Below, in pieces: positions 10,461-21,300 of a DNA stretch of 64,000 nt. The stretch comes from Leguminivora glycinivorella (lineage: Eukaryota > Arthropoda > Insecta > Lepidoptera > Tortricidae): assembly GCF_023078275.1 (NCBI RefSeq), contig NC_062980.1, positions 10,992,783 to 11,056,782 on the forward strand, written 5' to 3'. Under the pieces are notes generated by a model that ran no database searches, had not been told where the DNA came from, and saw only the letters and a list, made by a program, of their open reading frames with translations. Every line of letters starts with the position of its first letter. Position 1 is the first letter of the stretch. The translations under genes were made by a program, and so were the position numbers.

Positions 10461-11096
10461 AGAGTTAAGGTTCCCCTTGTTTTGGCAAAATTTTACAATC
10501 GAGAATTCTTTTTGGCATAATCTATATTGGCATAATTCACCTTTCGCATAATCTGTTATGGCATAGTATAGTTACGCATAATTTGTCTAGGCATATTTTT
10601 GTTTGTCCGAATATATTTCATGTATAAAGGTTATTCGCCGAATGGTTTTTATGCATAAATTATTTCTGCATAACATGGTTTAGTGGAAATTTACTACGCA
10701 GAATTTTTATCATAGGTAATACTACTATATTAATGTTGCAGTTCTAACCTAACCTAACCGAAATTCTTGACAAAATGTTTTATTTGTTGAGGTCGCAGTT
10801 CTAACCTAACCAAACCGACTCTCTTAACAGCATTTAGTATGGGTGGATATTCTGATTTTAAGAAATATGCCAAATACAATTATGCGAATTAATTTTATTC
10901 ATAAAAACAATCGGCGTAAACAGAATTATGCGAACTTATTTTCGGACAATGTGTTGTTCGTATTATTTTCGATTATGACAAATAAGTTTTCTGCCAAATT
11001 AACATTCGGCGAAAATCGATTATGCGAAGTCTGTTATGCGAAAATCGTTTCGGACAATTAAAGTTATGCCAAATAGAGGGAACCCCAGAGTTAAGG
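10461..11096. mobile_element. TIR element with 10-bp flanking duplication and GCATAAT motif arrays
   Basis: A perfect direct repeat AGAGTTAAGG lies at 10461-10470 and 11087-11096. Inside it the ends are inverted relatives: GGTTCCCCTTGTTTTGGCA on the left and, on the opposite strand of the right end, GGTTCCCTCTATTTGGCA. The left half holds repeated GCATAAT motifs, the right half the reverse complement ATTATGC, so the subterminal regions mirror each other. Two units of a 57-bp repeat sit at the centre. No transposase frame; a 72-codon frame at 10843 is incidental. The 10-bp duplication could be 8-9 bp plus chance matches, so hAT or Mutator-like origin is open. Confidence 0.75.
10735..10830 (+). 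repeat. 57-bp repeat, two diverged units inside the TIR element
   Basis: GTTGCAGTTCTAACCTAACC at 10735 and GTCGCAGTTCTAACCTAACC at 10792 start two units exactly 57 bp apart. The first 20-25 bp of each match the array at 18937-19164, also of period 57; the rest has diverged. CCTAACCTAACC resembles the insect telomeric repeat strand CCTAA. Confidence 0.75.
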
Positions 11097-11930
11097 ATCG
11101 AGCTCACCGATTCAGTAATATAGTAGGTATGCTATTCACTGTTGATTTAAAGAGACAGAGGTCGTATTTTTCAGGGAACACCGATTTAGGTTTTCATTTA
11201 TTACAGATGTATTCAAAACCAGAACATTTCATGTTCCTTTGTTAGTGTTGATTGCTAAAATGATAATTATAATTTTAGTTTTAGTTTTAATTTGTTTTGT
11301 GTGGTTTTATGTTTAGTTGTAAATTTTAGTAAGTTAGTTAATTTTAAGATTTCGTGTGTCAAAAAAAAATTAAAATACGTACAGATAGGATAGGGTATTG
11401 CTACATGTATAAATTGTCTGATTATCAGTCAGTATACCTGTTACCGGTCACTACTAGAAAATCAATACAATTATCCTCACAATAGGTACAGCGTGTAATG
11501 CGGGAATTTAGAACTCATTGCAGATAAATGTTCCGTTAACACACTGTTTTTTTTTGTTCCATATATTTACACACTAGTAACAGTATTACATCTACAGATA
11601 TGTAAATAAAATTAAATATTAAACACTGCCTGTTCAAGTGTTCATACTAATCTGTGCCCAGTAGTACCACATGTTATTGTAGTTCGTTTCACAAAACACT
11701 ATATTATAACACTCATGAACGTCAAATTAATTACACGCACACATGATCAACGACGGCCACCCATGCCTTTTACTGTGATTAATGCTATAACTACTCATAA
11801 ACAAAGATTTAAAGAAATATATATGTATAATACTGTACTTTTCTTTCAGTTTTCATATAGGTACCTATTATTTAATATTCTGCACCACCGTCAAAATGGA
11901 AGTAGTAATGGAAGCACTAACCCAGAAGTA
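11097..11930. other. No feature recognised
   Basis: AT-rich. A short TTTTAGTTTTAGTTTTAAT run near 11270-11290 is the only local repetition. No coding or mobile element recognised. Confidence 0.5.
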
Positions 11931-12220
11931 ATCATGGGCATTTTCAGAAATTGGGACCCAAAATTAGTGACAGTTGTTAACAAACATTACCTCGATGTCA
12001 GTTTTATGACGACAATTAAGAATAAAATTTGTCTAAAAACCAACTTTTTTCATGTTATACGTGTTTAAATGTGATGATTATTAAGTACTTATAGTATATG
12101 TAATTAACACAAAAGCAATATTTTTATTGAAATTTCATGCTTAATTGTCGTCACAAAACTGTATGACATCGAGTTAATTTTTGTTAACAACTTTCACTAA
12201 TTTTGAGTCCCAATTTTTTA
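11931..12220. mobile_element. Foldback element with about 85-bp arms, family F
   Basis: The left arm (GGGCATTTTCAGAAATTGGG, then GTTGTTAACAAACATTACC, CAGTTTTATGACGACAATTA) is mirrored by the right arm (TTAATTGTCGTCACAAAACT, TTTTTGTTAACAACTTTCAC, TTTTGAGTCCCAATTTTTT). A single-arm copy lies at 63515-63660. Large inverted repeats around a short AT-rich spacer and no coding capacity indicate a foldback-type non-autonomous element. The 117-codon frame running into it from 11715 is incidental. Confidence 0.7.
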
Positions 12221-13171
12221 TACATCATTTTCGGTTAGCAGCGTGACACGGCCTAAAAGTAAATAAATAAAAAGGCCTGCTTTACTTACGTAGCCCCTAG
12301 CTGATGTTGGCCTCTCATGTTCGGTATATATTAATAAAATAGCACGAACCATGCACAGTAATTACTAGGCAGCATTGCAGTACCTGCACATTAAACCACT
12401 GACCTAAAGATGGACACGTAGATTATTCAAAATTGTACGTGTACCTAATTACCTACGGTACGGTACCTACAACTACATCATATAAAATTGTTTTAATGGG
12501 GCACCAATATAAGATGAAACACGAGCACATCAAATTTTAGTATTAGATAGAAAATACATTGTTTTCATCTGATTACCTCCACTCTCCCAAAAAAGGGTTA
12601 TCCGAGTAATAAGATTCAAGTCATCCTTGATTTTTAACTTGTTTCCTATTTAACATGAAGCGAGATATATTTCAATATAACACTTAAGTTCTCGAGTTTT
12701 GTACACATTACCCGTGTGTATCTTTAAGAGATATAATATATTTCGATAAAATTCGCCTAACAAAATTGCGCTTACGTCTCCTTAACATTTTGTGAGTAGT
12801 TTTTGTGTGTAGGTACCATCGTTGGTGCACATTTAATTTATTTTCATCGGCATTGCGGTTCAATGTTTACAAATTCGTACAAATCCCTCTCTGTGTTAGC
12901 GAGCGCTAGATAACAGCATTAATCACTGGTCTCCGACAAGCGAGGGAATGTCAATAGTCTTGGCGAGCGTTCGAAATAGATGAAGACAGCAGACGGTCGA
13001 CCGCTCACGCAGGAATCTAGAGGTATTCCTTCATTTGATCAGTCACAGCTCATAGAGACCAGTATAATTGCGCTTTCCGATTACACATTTGTTACGAATC
13101 CTTCACTCGTAGTAAATTCTTACAGTCACCAGCGATAACATCACACAAAAAAATGCCGCAAAATATCTGAG
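12221..13171. other. No feature recognised
   Basis: Mixed sequence with no repeat partner in the window and no convincing open frame. Confidence 0.45.
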
Positions 13172-13391
13172 TCGCTCTAAAGCCTCCGCCACACATAAAG
13201 CGTTTTGATAGCTAGCGTTAGCGGAGCGGAATGCGCGCGTATTCCGCTCACAATCCGCGCTCGTTAGTTCCTGCCGACCTCCGCTGGGCGCAACGCCAGC
13301 GTTCGTCCGGCGCACCGCTATGATTGCGCTCCTCTAACGCTCCGCCTACGCTCTCAAAACGCGCATGTGTGGCCGAGCTTTAATCGCTCTA
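13172..13391. mobile_element. GC-rich MITE with TIRs and 8-bp direct repeats
   Basis: TCGCTCTA occurs at 13172-13179 and again at 13384-13391. Between them the ends are inverted: AAGCCTCCGCCACACAT at the left, and ATGTGTGGCCGAGCTTTAA at the right. GCGTTTTGA and TCAAAACGC extend the arms. The interior is rich in CGCTC/GAGCG motifs and much higher in G+C than the surroundings. An 8-bp duplication suits a hAT-type MITE, although the terminal TA/AA makes the exact border ambiguous by 2 bp. Frames overlapping it (13103-13315) are incidental. Confidence 0.75.
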
Positions 13392-16300
13392 GAAATAGGA
13401 TTGTGTCAGAGATTTTTGAAGTTTTATTTTCGTGCGATGCTATTGCCAGTGAATGTACATTCGAAAACGAGGGGTAATACCTAAACGGTTTCAGTAAGCC
13501 CTCTATGTATACGAGATTTTGGACAACGCGCCAAGCGGTAAGTTTTGGAAACACAACTTATATAAGCGAATTTATTCAACAATATAACGTAAAGGCAAGC
13601 GAGATCGCGTACGGTTTTAGTTAGATTACCAGACCATCACTTAAGGCTACCGTCAATTCAGCCGCCCGATCGAATATCACAATGCATTTGCATGCAAGTT
13701 CTACAAGTTACATAAAACCTAACATTTTAAGAATAAAATTTACACTAAAATTACCAATCAAATTAAATCAGTTCACCTTACTTGTTTAACCCGCGGTCTC
13801 TCAAGCAATCAGAATACACGCCCAGACTGAGCTGTTCTCAACATTACTAAAGCAGCCAACGAATTCACACAACTATAAATCTTCTTTCCGTGTCTCTTGG
13901 AATATAAATTAAAGTTTCTGTGATATTTTCGGTCATAATTACGAAAAAGTGTGTGATAAACTCAACCGTGACACGAAACTGTTTGGCCTAATTTTTAATA
14001 TCACGAAGTATCTTTTTTAAATCTCAGAGAATGTTATTTGCCTGTTTTTAGTTAGCTGATCAGTTTTCGAATAGCCAATCATATCGAGTAGCCAATCGTA
14101 TTTCGAATCGAACTGAATAAAATACTGTTGTATTAATTACCCGGAAATACGATTAAATGTGCAAGAATGTTATGAGTTTATTACGCTTTTTATGTGGAAT
14201 TGCGATACAATTTGCTGCAATATCCGAAAATCCTAGAGGTCGTCTATAAAACCCTCATAGACCTCGTTAATAAAAAAATGTCCACTGTTTTTTTTTCCTA
14301 TTAAATATGGAAAGCAGATTTAGTAGTAGTAGTAAACACTATATTGCACATAACAAATTACAAGTACAGTGAATAATTATTAGATTTATTAAATAAAGAT
14401 AACATTTAATATCAAAACAAAAGAAACACGTTCTAACTAAACTAAACCTAACTTAACCTAGTGGCACTAGGTACATTGTATCCACAGATGTCTCCCAAGT
14501 GGCTGCCAGTACGTAATGTGCCCATAAGACTGGCCGCGTTACCTCTTATTTCATAGTTCTGTTTTAATGCCTAGGGGTTTTTTTTTGAAGCGCGATTTTC
14601 TATGCGGTTTCAGGAAGCCACATTAAAGTAATGTTGTAAAGTAGTCACAACACACTACCCGCAACATAAACGTCAACCCAACGCGTAATCAATTACTAAA
14701 CCCCTAAATCGAAAGTCTACGTAAACCAGACCGAGTTTGTTGACGACCGAGTTTATATATTCCCGTTGAAAGAAAGTAACGACTTCAGTAATACGCGCCA
14801 TACTTTAGCAATTAAGCACGAGAGCGCGTAACGTTTGAGTCGACATCGTTACAAAAAGCTGATTGCTCATAGCCATATATTAAGTTAATGGGGCCTGGCA
14901 CTAAGCACGCCCTTGACTTTAACGATGCGGCGAAGGAGGCACGAAATAAATTTAAATTGGTTGGGCGGTGACCGCTGGTCACTCCTGGCCCTGTAGCCAG
15001 GAATACAATCATTGAAGAACTCTGTGTATCGTAGTAACATCTCTCTATTGCTCTCCCGTATTGGGTCAACGGAGCCAGTTGCCCATCTTTCGCTAAGGAG
15101 CGTCAAGGAAAGTACTCTTGGTTAGAGACTCTGGTGCTCATATAACGTGCAGACAATGAGTTGTAGAGGCGTTGACCTCTTCAATTATTATTTAAATGTT
15201 CTGGAATTATATTAAGTGCACGTAGTTACGTATTGAAAATGTCACGCGAGCGTGAGAAGGCGGAAATTACACTTTATGTCGATCAAGTTAGATGGCTAAA
15301 AATTGTTTCTTAATAAATTCCACGATAACATTTAACTGGGATGATTAAAAAAAATATCGACCATACAAATGTTGAATTTGTATTAGAAAATAAATCGAAA
15401 TAAACCATTAGAAACGTTCACAATATTTCATTTAAGTATTGATCATACCAAAAAGTTTAACAGATTGATACTACACAAAATATAATACTTACAGCAACAT
15501 CGTTAAACGAAACACAATAAAAAAATATTTCGGCAGACATCAGAGAATGTTGTCGCCCAAAACCTCAGTACCTGTACCTGCACATCTCCCAGAGTATTAT
15601 TCCAATTAGAGACATAATAATATCCGTTTACAACCACCGGCTCCGTAAAAACAGATTCCACAAATCGATCCGATTCTTTGTAAGCGAGCCGAGCAACAAT
15701 AACAAACAGCTGTTTGTACAGCGTTTGAATCGCTACAAATTCCGTGGAATTTTTAATTGTGCAAATATTCGTCTATTTTACAATTATAGTATTGTTTATT
15801 TAAAGCCCGGTGTAAATAGAATGACAGGTGCTACGTATGTTTACGTTGGGTTGATTGCCTATGAAGGCCTGCAGCAGGAAACTATTTTGTTTTATGCAAA
15901 GTTTCAACAAGCCTTTTCGATTCGATGGACACGTCCAATTCGCTGTAGAATGGAACTCAGGATGAAAAAGCGCTGTAAGTGCAGATACCAACCATTAGAC
16001 TTCTTAATCTTTTATAATTACACTTAAATAAATTATTACCTATATTTTTGTATAATATGTATTAGTCTTGTAACTTAGGAAGCATTTTAATATCTCCTAA
16101 CTTTTGGGTGGTATTTAAACGAAAATCAAAAAAATAACTTTTTTTACGCAAATATAGTCCAAATTCATATCAAAAATACTAATTGAACAGCAAAATTTGC
16201 AACTCAAAATATTACTAAATACACTACAATATTATTCGTGGCGTGCATCTATTTTAACTTTTAGTAAAGCTTTTTCATGATTGCATCGCTAATAATTACT

Positions 16301-16573
16301 AACGCACAGTATACCTAGCAACGCTTTTTTTTTAAATGTAGCTTCTATTTTTACATAATATACAGCAGTTTAATCTAAATGACACAGCATTTTTTTCTAA
16401 TTGCAATCAATTTTTTTATTAATTACAACATAAAGTGACCAGCAAAAAAACATAAAATTTAAAGCGCAAGCGCACAGAGAAGAAGAACGGCTTTTTTGAC
16501 TGCATTAAACAGCTTTTACGGTTCAACGAGTGATAGTCCATACCTACGCAAGATGACGCGATTGGCGGATCGA
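13392..16573. other. No gene recognised; unassigned frames
   Basis: Long stretch without a repeat I can match. A moderately G+C-rich portion (14810-15110) contains overlapping frames without recognisable motifs. A 100-codon plus frame at 15725-16027 is unrecognised and has a 63-codon antisense frame; neither shows domain features. A poor CCTAA-like run (ACTAAACTAAACCTAACTTA, about 14439) is too degenerate to call telomeric. Confidence 0.4.
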
Positions 16574-16700
16574 GCAAGTTCTAACCTAACCTTACCCACT
16601 TTTATCACAAAACTTTTATTCCGTGAGGGTTACAGTTCTAACCGAACCTAACCCACTTTTCTCACAAAAGTTTGTTTCCGTGAGGGTCGCATTTCTAACC
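16574..16700 (+). repeat. 57-bp repeat array, left part (3' side of the LINE)
   Basis: One partial unit (from about 16574), one full 57-bp unit (16629-16685) and the first 15 bp of a third (GTCGCATTTCTAACC, 16686-16700) precede the LINE poly(T). Each unit has CTAACC motifs, then CCCACTTTT, CTCACAAAAGTTTGTTTCC and GTGAGG; CTCAC and GTGAG can pair as a small hairpin. The units to the right of the LINE are the same family. Confidence 0.85.
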
Positions 16701-18936
16701 TTTTTTTTTGTTGACGGAGTGGGGAATGTTTTTACGCATTTCTCCCCGCCCGTGGGGAAGGCCATGATGGGGAGGATATGTGGGACTCACTCATTCAGCT
16801 CCCTCTCCTGGCGAGAGGGAGGGAAAGAGAATACCCACTAAACCCCACTCCGGCGTCGCACCCTCTAAGATGTTGTATGGGGACATTACGGGCTCGCACA
16901 TTCATTCTTCCGCAATGTCCCCCGTCTTTCCCGACGTTAGGCCAGAAAACCCGCACCAAGGAAGGGGACAATCAGGGACGCTTCTGATTCTCCCCCCAGT
17001 CGTGTAAGGCCGTGCAATGTGGGCCCCAACCCACTGGCCCTATTGAGGGAGGGCGCCGTTTATTGCGAACTGCGCGCGTCTACTTCCTCTACGTCTTTGC
17101 CGATGCGAAGGCGCATAGGCCGCATTTTCGCGTTCTCGCTCCTCTGTCTCCTTCTGCGAGATGATGTCCTCACAGAAGGAGATGACCGCTTTCCAGTTCC
17201 TCTCGCTACGGAGCATGGCTGCAACGACGCTGTGCAGCGATAGGTCCGTCGTTCCTATTGCTGCGGTGAGAGCGCGGCGCTCTTGCTCCCAGTGGCTGCA
17301 CACCTCTAGCGTGTGTTGGGCCGAGTCGTCAGGGTCGCCGCACTGGTGACACTGGGGCCCCAATTCCCTCTTTATCTTGTGCAGGTAATGACCGAAGCAG
17401 CCGTGACCGGTCATCACCTGCGTTGCCCTATATGACAGGGCCCCGTGCTTCCTCTTCAGCCACTCCTCCATATATGGGAGGACTGCCCCTATGGTGTGTG
17501 TTCCATACGGACTGTCCTCCAGACTGTCCTCCAGACTGGCCTCCCATAGCTCTCGGAGCCTGACCTTGGCCTCTCGGTCTGCCCGCTCTGCCACTTCTGG
17601 GTCCAAGCGTTGTCCTCTAGCTCTGGCCTCCACCCTCATCGTATACCTCTCCGCCTGGACCTGGGCGTCGAGCTTCCATGGAGGAGTGCAGGCGAGGAGA
17701 CACGCCGCCGCATGGGATACCGTCGAGTAGGCCCTAATTATTCTTAAGGCCACCACTTTTTGCGGCCGCCGGAGCAGGGATTTGTTTCCGCTCGACAGCC
17801 GGTCCGCCCAAATCGGGGCCTCGTATAGGGCCATACTTCTTACCACCCCCGCAAAAAGGCGGCGGCATGGGGCTCCTGGTCCTCCCACGTTGGGTAGCAG
17901 CCTGCCTAGGGCGGAAGCCACGCCCACAATTCGTGGAGCAAGTCGGGTGAAATGTTCCCTGAATTCCCATTTTCTGTCCAGGACCAGGCCAAGATATTTG
18001 ATATTGGCCCTGACCTGGACAGATTGCCCCTCCACCTGAATCGTCAAGCCGGCGGGCAGGCGCCATCCTTTCCCCCCGAAAACTACCGCTTCCGTCTTCG
18101 AGAGGGCCACCTTTAACCCAAGCAGGCGAATGCGGCCGACCGTCAGTTCTGTGCCAACCGCCGCCCTCCTCAGTGTCTCCTCCAATTCTCTTCCCCGCAC
18201 AGCCACCATTGTGTCGTCCGCGTAACATATGGTGGACATGCGGGGAAGCAGCGCCCCCCTTATCACCCAATCATATCCGATGTTCCACAGGAGTGGTCCT
18301 AAGACTGACACCTGTGGAACACCGCAGGCCATTTCTCGTTCTGCTCGACCTTCTCTTGTTTCGTAGAGCACTACTCTCTCAGATAGGTAGTGCTCCACGA
18401 TTGTCCTCAGGTGGTGGTACCGAAGTGCCTCCTTGATTACGTATATGAGAGGGTGCCGAAGGCGTTGGCGATGTCGAGTGATAACGCTACGACACCCTGC
18501 CCTCTCCCCGCTGCATCCTCACTAAATTTCCTAAGAGAGGAAAGTGCGTCCATTGTGGACAGCCCCGCCCGGAACCCGAATTGCCTGTCACTGACGTCCG
18601 GGCCGGTGTTCTTAAGATGTTGGAGAATGCGGCCAGCAAGGATACGCTCCAACATCTTCCCTACCTCGTCAAGGAGCACTATTATTGGCCGATATCCGGA
18701 GGGACTGTCCGGCGGGCGGCTATCTTTCCTGAGGAGGCACAACCTACTCTCTTTCCAGCCTCTCGGAAACAGGCCCTCCTTCAGGCAGTCATCAAAAAGT
18801 TCCCTAATTCGGTTTCCGAGATGCTTTAGCATGATAGGTAGGACTTTTCCAGGTACCCCGTCAGGCCCAGGAGCTTTTTTACCTCCCCTCAGGCGGATGT
18901 CTACCCTCATAATCTCGTCGTCAGAGACCCAAGGGA
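16701..18936 (-). mobile_element. R1-clade LINE, 5'-truncated, inserted in the 57-bp array
   Basis: On the minus strand the element runs from 18936 to a nine-base poly(A) (plus-strand T run 16701-16709). The 15-bp sequence GTCGCAGTTCTAACC (18937-18951) on one side and GTCGCATTTCTAACC (16686-16700) on the other flank it with one mismatch, which fits a target duplication from an insertion within one repeat unit, though the array itself would also supply such copies. G+C content is far above the surroundings. Only the RT and C-terminal region plus about 330 bp of 3' UTR are present; ORF1 and endonuclease are missing. R1-clade relatives include TRAS and SART, which insert in telomeric TTAGG repeats of Lepidoptera. 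Confidence 0.8.
17040..18936 (-). pseudogene. R1-clade reverse transcriptase, frameshifted and 5'-truncated
   Basis: The polymerase of an R1-like non-LTR retrotransposon, now inactive. The first frame (18936-18437) has KKAPGPDGVPGKVLP, SGYRPIIVLLDEVGKMLERI and SLDIANAF, the motif with the first catalytic aspartate. A frameshift between about 18440 and 18465 moves the reading to the second frame, whose 452-codon part (18398-17040) has GVPQVSVLGPLL (motif B, with valine where glycine is nearly invariant), YADD at residues 59-62, IKYLGLVLDRKW (133-144) and a CCHC zinc motif C-x2-C-x8-H-x4-C (350-367) typical of R1 C-termini. The frame starts at the truncation border, so no natural start exists. 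Loss of the N-terminal endonuclease, the frameshift and the motif B change each would inactivate it. Confidence 0.85.
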
Positions 18937-19164
18937 GTCGCAGTTCTAACCTAACCTAACCCACTTTTCTCACAAAAGTTTGTTTCCGTGAGGGTCGCAG
19001 TTCTAACCTAACCTAACCCACTTTTCTCACAAAAGTTTGTTTCCGTGAGGGTCGCAGTTCTAACCTAACCTAACCCACTTTTCTTACAAAAGTTTGTTTC
19101 CGTGAGGGTCGCAGTTCTAACCTAACCTAACCCAATTTTCTAGCAAAAGTTTGTTTTCGTGACG
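18937..19164 (+). repeat. 57-bp tandem repeat with telomere-like CCTAA motifs
   Basis: Four consecutive units start at 18937, 18994, 19051 and 19108, exactly 57 bp apart. Each reads GTCGCAGTTCTAACCTAACC, TAACCCACTTTTCTCAC, then AAAAGTTTGTTTCCGTGAGG with few substitutions; the last unit is the most changed. A degenerate fifth start (GTGACAATTCT) follows. Three CTAACC steps per unit resemble two to three CCTAA telomere units. The same repeat occurs at 10735-10830. Confidence 0.9.
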
Positions 19165-19598
19165 GTGACAATTCTGCTCCTTAGAAATAATGCAATGAAT
19201 TAAGATATTGTAGCTATAATAATTATTAAATTAGCTGAACGTGAATACTTAAAAAATAAGAAAAAAGGATGTATGCTCTTCGAATTAAATAATTTGCTAT
19301 GAAGACGGGTAAATTGCTGCGCAATTAGTATTTTTGATAAGATTGTTGTATTTTTGTTCCTAAAGGAATTTAATTGTCTTGCATTAGAGGAAAAAAGTAA
19401 TGTCGTGCTGATGTGTATTTTGGAATAATCTGCATTACTAGTTTTGTTAATCATTTAGTTTATTTGCAGTGAAGTAATTAATTTGATGTACAGAAGTATA
19501 TTATTGATGACGATAAATTGATAGGCGATTATTTTTTTGCTGTGCGTTTAATAATATCCCCTAACTTTTTATATTAAACATGCACATGAGTCACGAGC
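19165..19598. other. No feature recognised
   Basis: AT-rich. A minus 84-codon frame (19454-19200) has no recognisable motif. Confidence 0.5.
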
Positions 19599-19885
19599 TT
19601 AAGACGATACAGGAGCGAAAATGCTAAATTGGAAAGGGGGCTCCTTTCAATTTGGGAATTTTAGTTAAATATACTAGTGTTATTAACTAGATTTTTTATC
19701 GAAAAAAAATGTCCATTAAGAACAACTCTCTGGCGTCTTTAATATTTAAAAAAATCAAAACGGTCCGACACAGATAAAAGTAATAATAATCTGTGTTGAA
19801 AAAATTATTGCTCTATCTTCAAAAACCAGGAAGGAAATAGTCGAGAGCGTTTGTATGGAGATTTGACCCCTCTGTATCGTCTTAA
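19599..19885. mobile_element. TTAA-flanked MITE, family C (copy 1)
   Basis: Ends are TTAAGACGATACAGGAGCG and, at the right, CCCTCTGTATCGTCTTAA: inverted repeats beginning at a TTAA. A longer copy is at 59781-60223 (TTAAGATGCTACAGAAGCG ... CCCTCCTGTATCGTCTTAA) sharing AAAATGCTAAA, CAATTTGGGAATTTTAGTT and GGAAATAGTCGAGAGC in order. Non-coding. TTAA at the ends suggests piggyBac-type mobilisation, but TTAA may equally be part of the TIR. Confidence 0.75.
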
Positions 19886-20036
19886 TCGCCGATTGGCACA
19901 ATCGCTCACGAAACGCTCACGAAACGAAGCGCTAGTAGATATCTATCTCTGTCGCGCTTGCGTATTGGCGCGACAGAGCCAGCGGCGTATCGCTTTCGTT
20001 TGGCGTCGGAGAAATGCCATTCGGCTACGGGGCCTG
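19886..20036 (+). mobile_element. 160-bp MITE, family B (copy lacking its first ~10 bp)
   Basis: Matches the 160-bp element at 63301 from GGCACAATCGCTCACG to ATGCCATTCGGCTACGGGGC, with a single substitution in the middle (CTCTGTCGC for CTCTATCGC) and an altered left end (CGCCGATTGGCAC). It directly abuts the right TTAA of the family C element. A 73-codon frame across it is incidental. Confidence 0.8.
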
Positions 20037-21189
20037 GTCTGTCCCGTATATCAATATTTTGCCAGATATTAAAGGTTTATTCCTAAGATTTTTTTCAATA
20101 TTACATTGTGAGTAGATGTATTATTTTTTTAATAATCAATTGTTGACACAACACAAACATAGAAATATTTGAGCTAAGCTTTTTATAGTCAAACCCAAAA
20201 ACCATTTTCCGATTTCCTCACGCCGCTGGACTGAGCGGTGGTGCGTATAAGTATAATAAACATAATCTGCAAGGGAGTGCCAATCCGCGGTAAGCCTATA
20301 ATCCTAAGGCCGCGAAATAAATGCTCCGAGCAAATTCACTTCACTGGCAGGTTTAAGTGAGTTCTCTCGGATATTTTTTGTGAACAAGGGATAAGTCAGC
20401 TATGTAGTATGCTTCTTCTAGTTGGTAATCTGTGTTACTCTCGGACTTGTGACTGGGGCCAGATGCCAGATGCTAAATGTACGTTGCAATACTGATGAAG
20501 TGCATGTTTCATAATTATTTTATTATATTAAAAATAAAGTGACCTAACGCAGATATATATTTACTTGTAAAATATTTAAAAAGGGCATGTTTATTTCATT
20601 TTCACAGTGGTAGGTAAAGAAAATTACGTATTTACCGTATAACCGTGGTTTGTGAAAGCAACAGAATAGTACGAGTAACAACAGTATTGACCCATGAATC
20701 TGGTTTTTTGGTAGGTATATTAAAATCCTATTACAACTACTCTTACTTACATGTAATTTAAAAACTAAGCTATCAAGTACAGAATCACCTTGTGACGTTA
20801 TACTCAAGTTGGTCGCAATTCGCAAGGTTAATTCAATTTATACAATACGTCTAATACATAGTATATAAATTGAATTAGCCGCTTATTGCATTAATCTAAT
20901 AGAGCTTTCGACCTGCGCTAGAAAGCATAGAAAGTAGGACATTTAAATATTAATTACCAAACAAAGTGATCCAAGTTCATTGATCTTTAGTGTATTTCGC
21001 TGCGCTGGGTAACTTGATTTCACCTAATGCGAGTTTATTGCAACAAAAAGCATTCCTCCGGGTGCATCCAGTGCAACGCGCAATACCCTTATTCGACATA
21101 CGAAAACCATATCTTCCGTTTACTTTCTTCTTTGGCCCAAAATGTGAAGCCCACGATGAGAGCATGGGGAGAACTAGTGACAGGATTTG
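20037..21189. other. No feature recognised
   Basis: AT-rich sequence with a minus frame of 93 codons (20825-20544) that has no recognisable features. Opposing frames near 20977-21251 overlap each other and are not supported. Confidence 0.45.
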
Positions 21190-21300
21190 ACGTAGTCATT
21201 ATATTTTACAAAACCGACTGCCGTCTGACCTTCACTCGCAGGGCAAACTAGACCCCATCGGGATTATTCGTGTTTGCTCACGACGTTTTCCTTCGATCTC
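21190..21300 (-). mobile_element. SINE fragment (body of the tRNA-derived SINE)
   Basis: ACCGACTGCCGTCTGACCTT, AGGGCAAACTAGACCCC and TCACGACGTTTTCCTTCG are diverged versions of the reverse complement of the SINE body at 41300-41400. The tRNA-like head and the 3' end are missing. An old, truncated copy. Confidence 0.65.

Noticed and set aside
11715..12068. 117-codon gene
   Set aside because: The second half lies in one arm of a foldback element; no domain seen.
14435..14465. Interstitial telomere repeat
   Set aside because: Only scattered CTAAAC/CTAACC motifs, far too degenerate for a TTAGG array.
15725..16027. 100-codon gene
   Set aside because: No motif, competing antisense frame, no codon evidence that I can judge by eye.
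17491..18436. Plus-strand and out-of-frame proteins at 17.5-18.9 kb
   Set aside because: GC-rich antisense shadows of the R1-clade reverse transcriptase.
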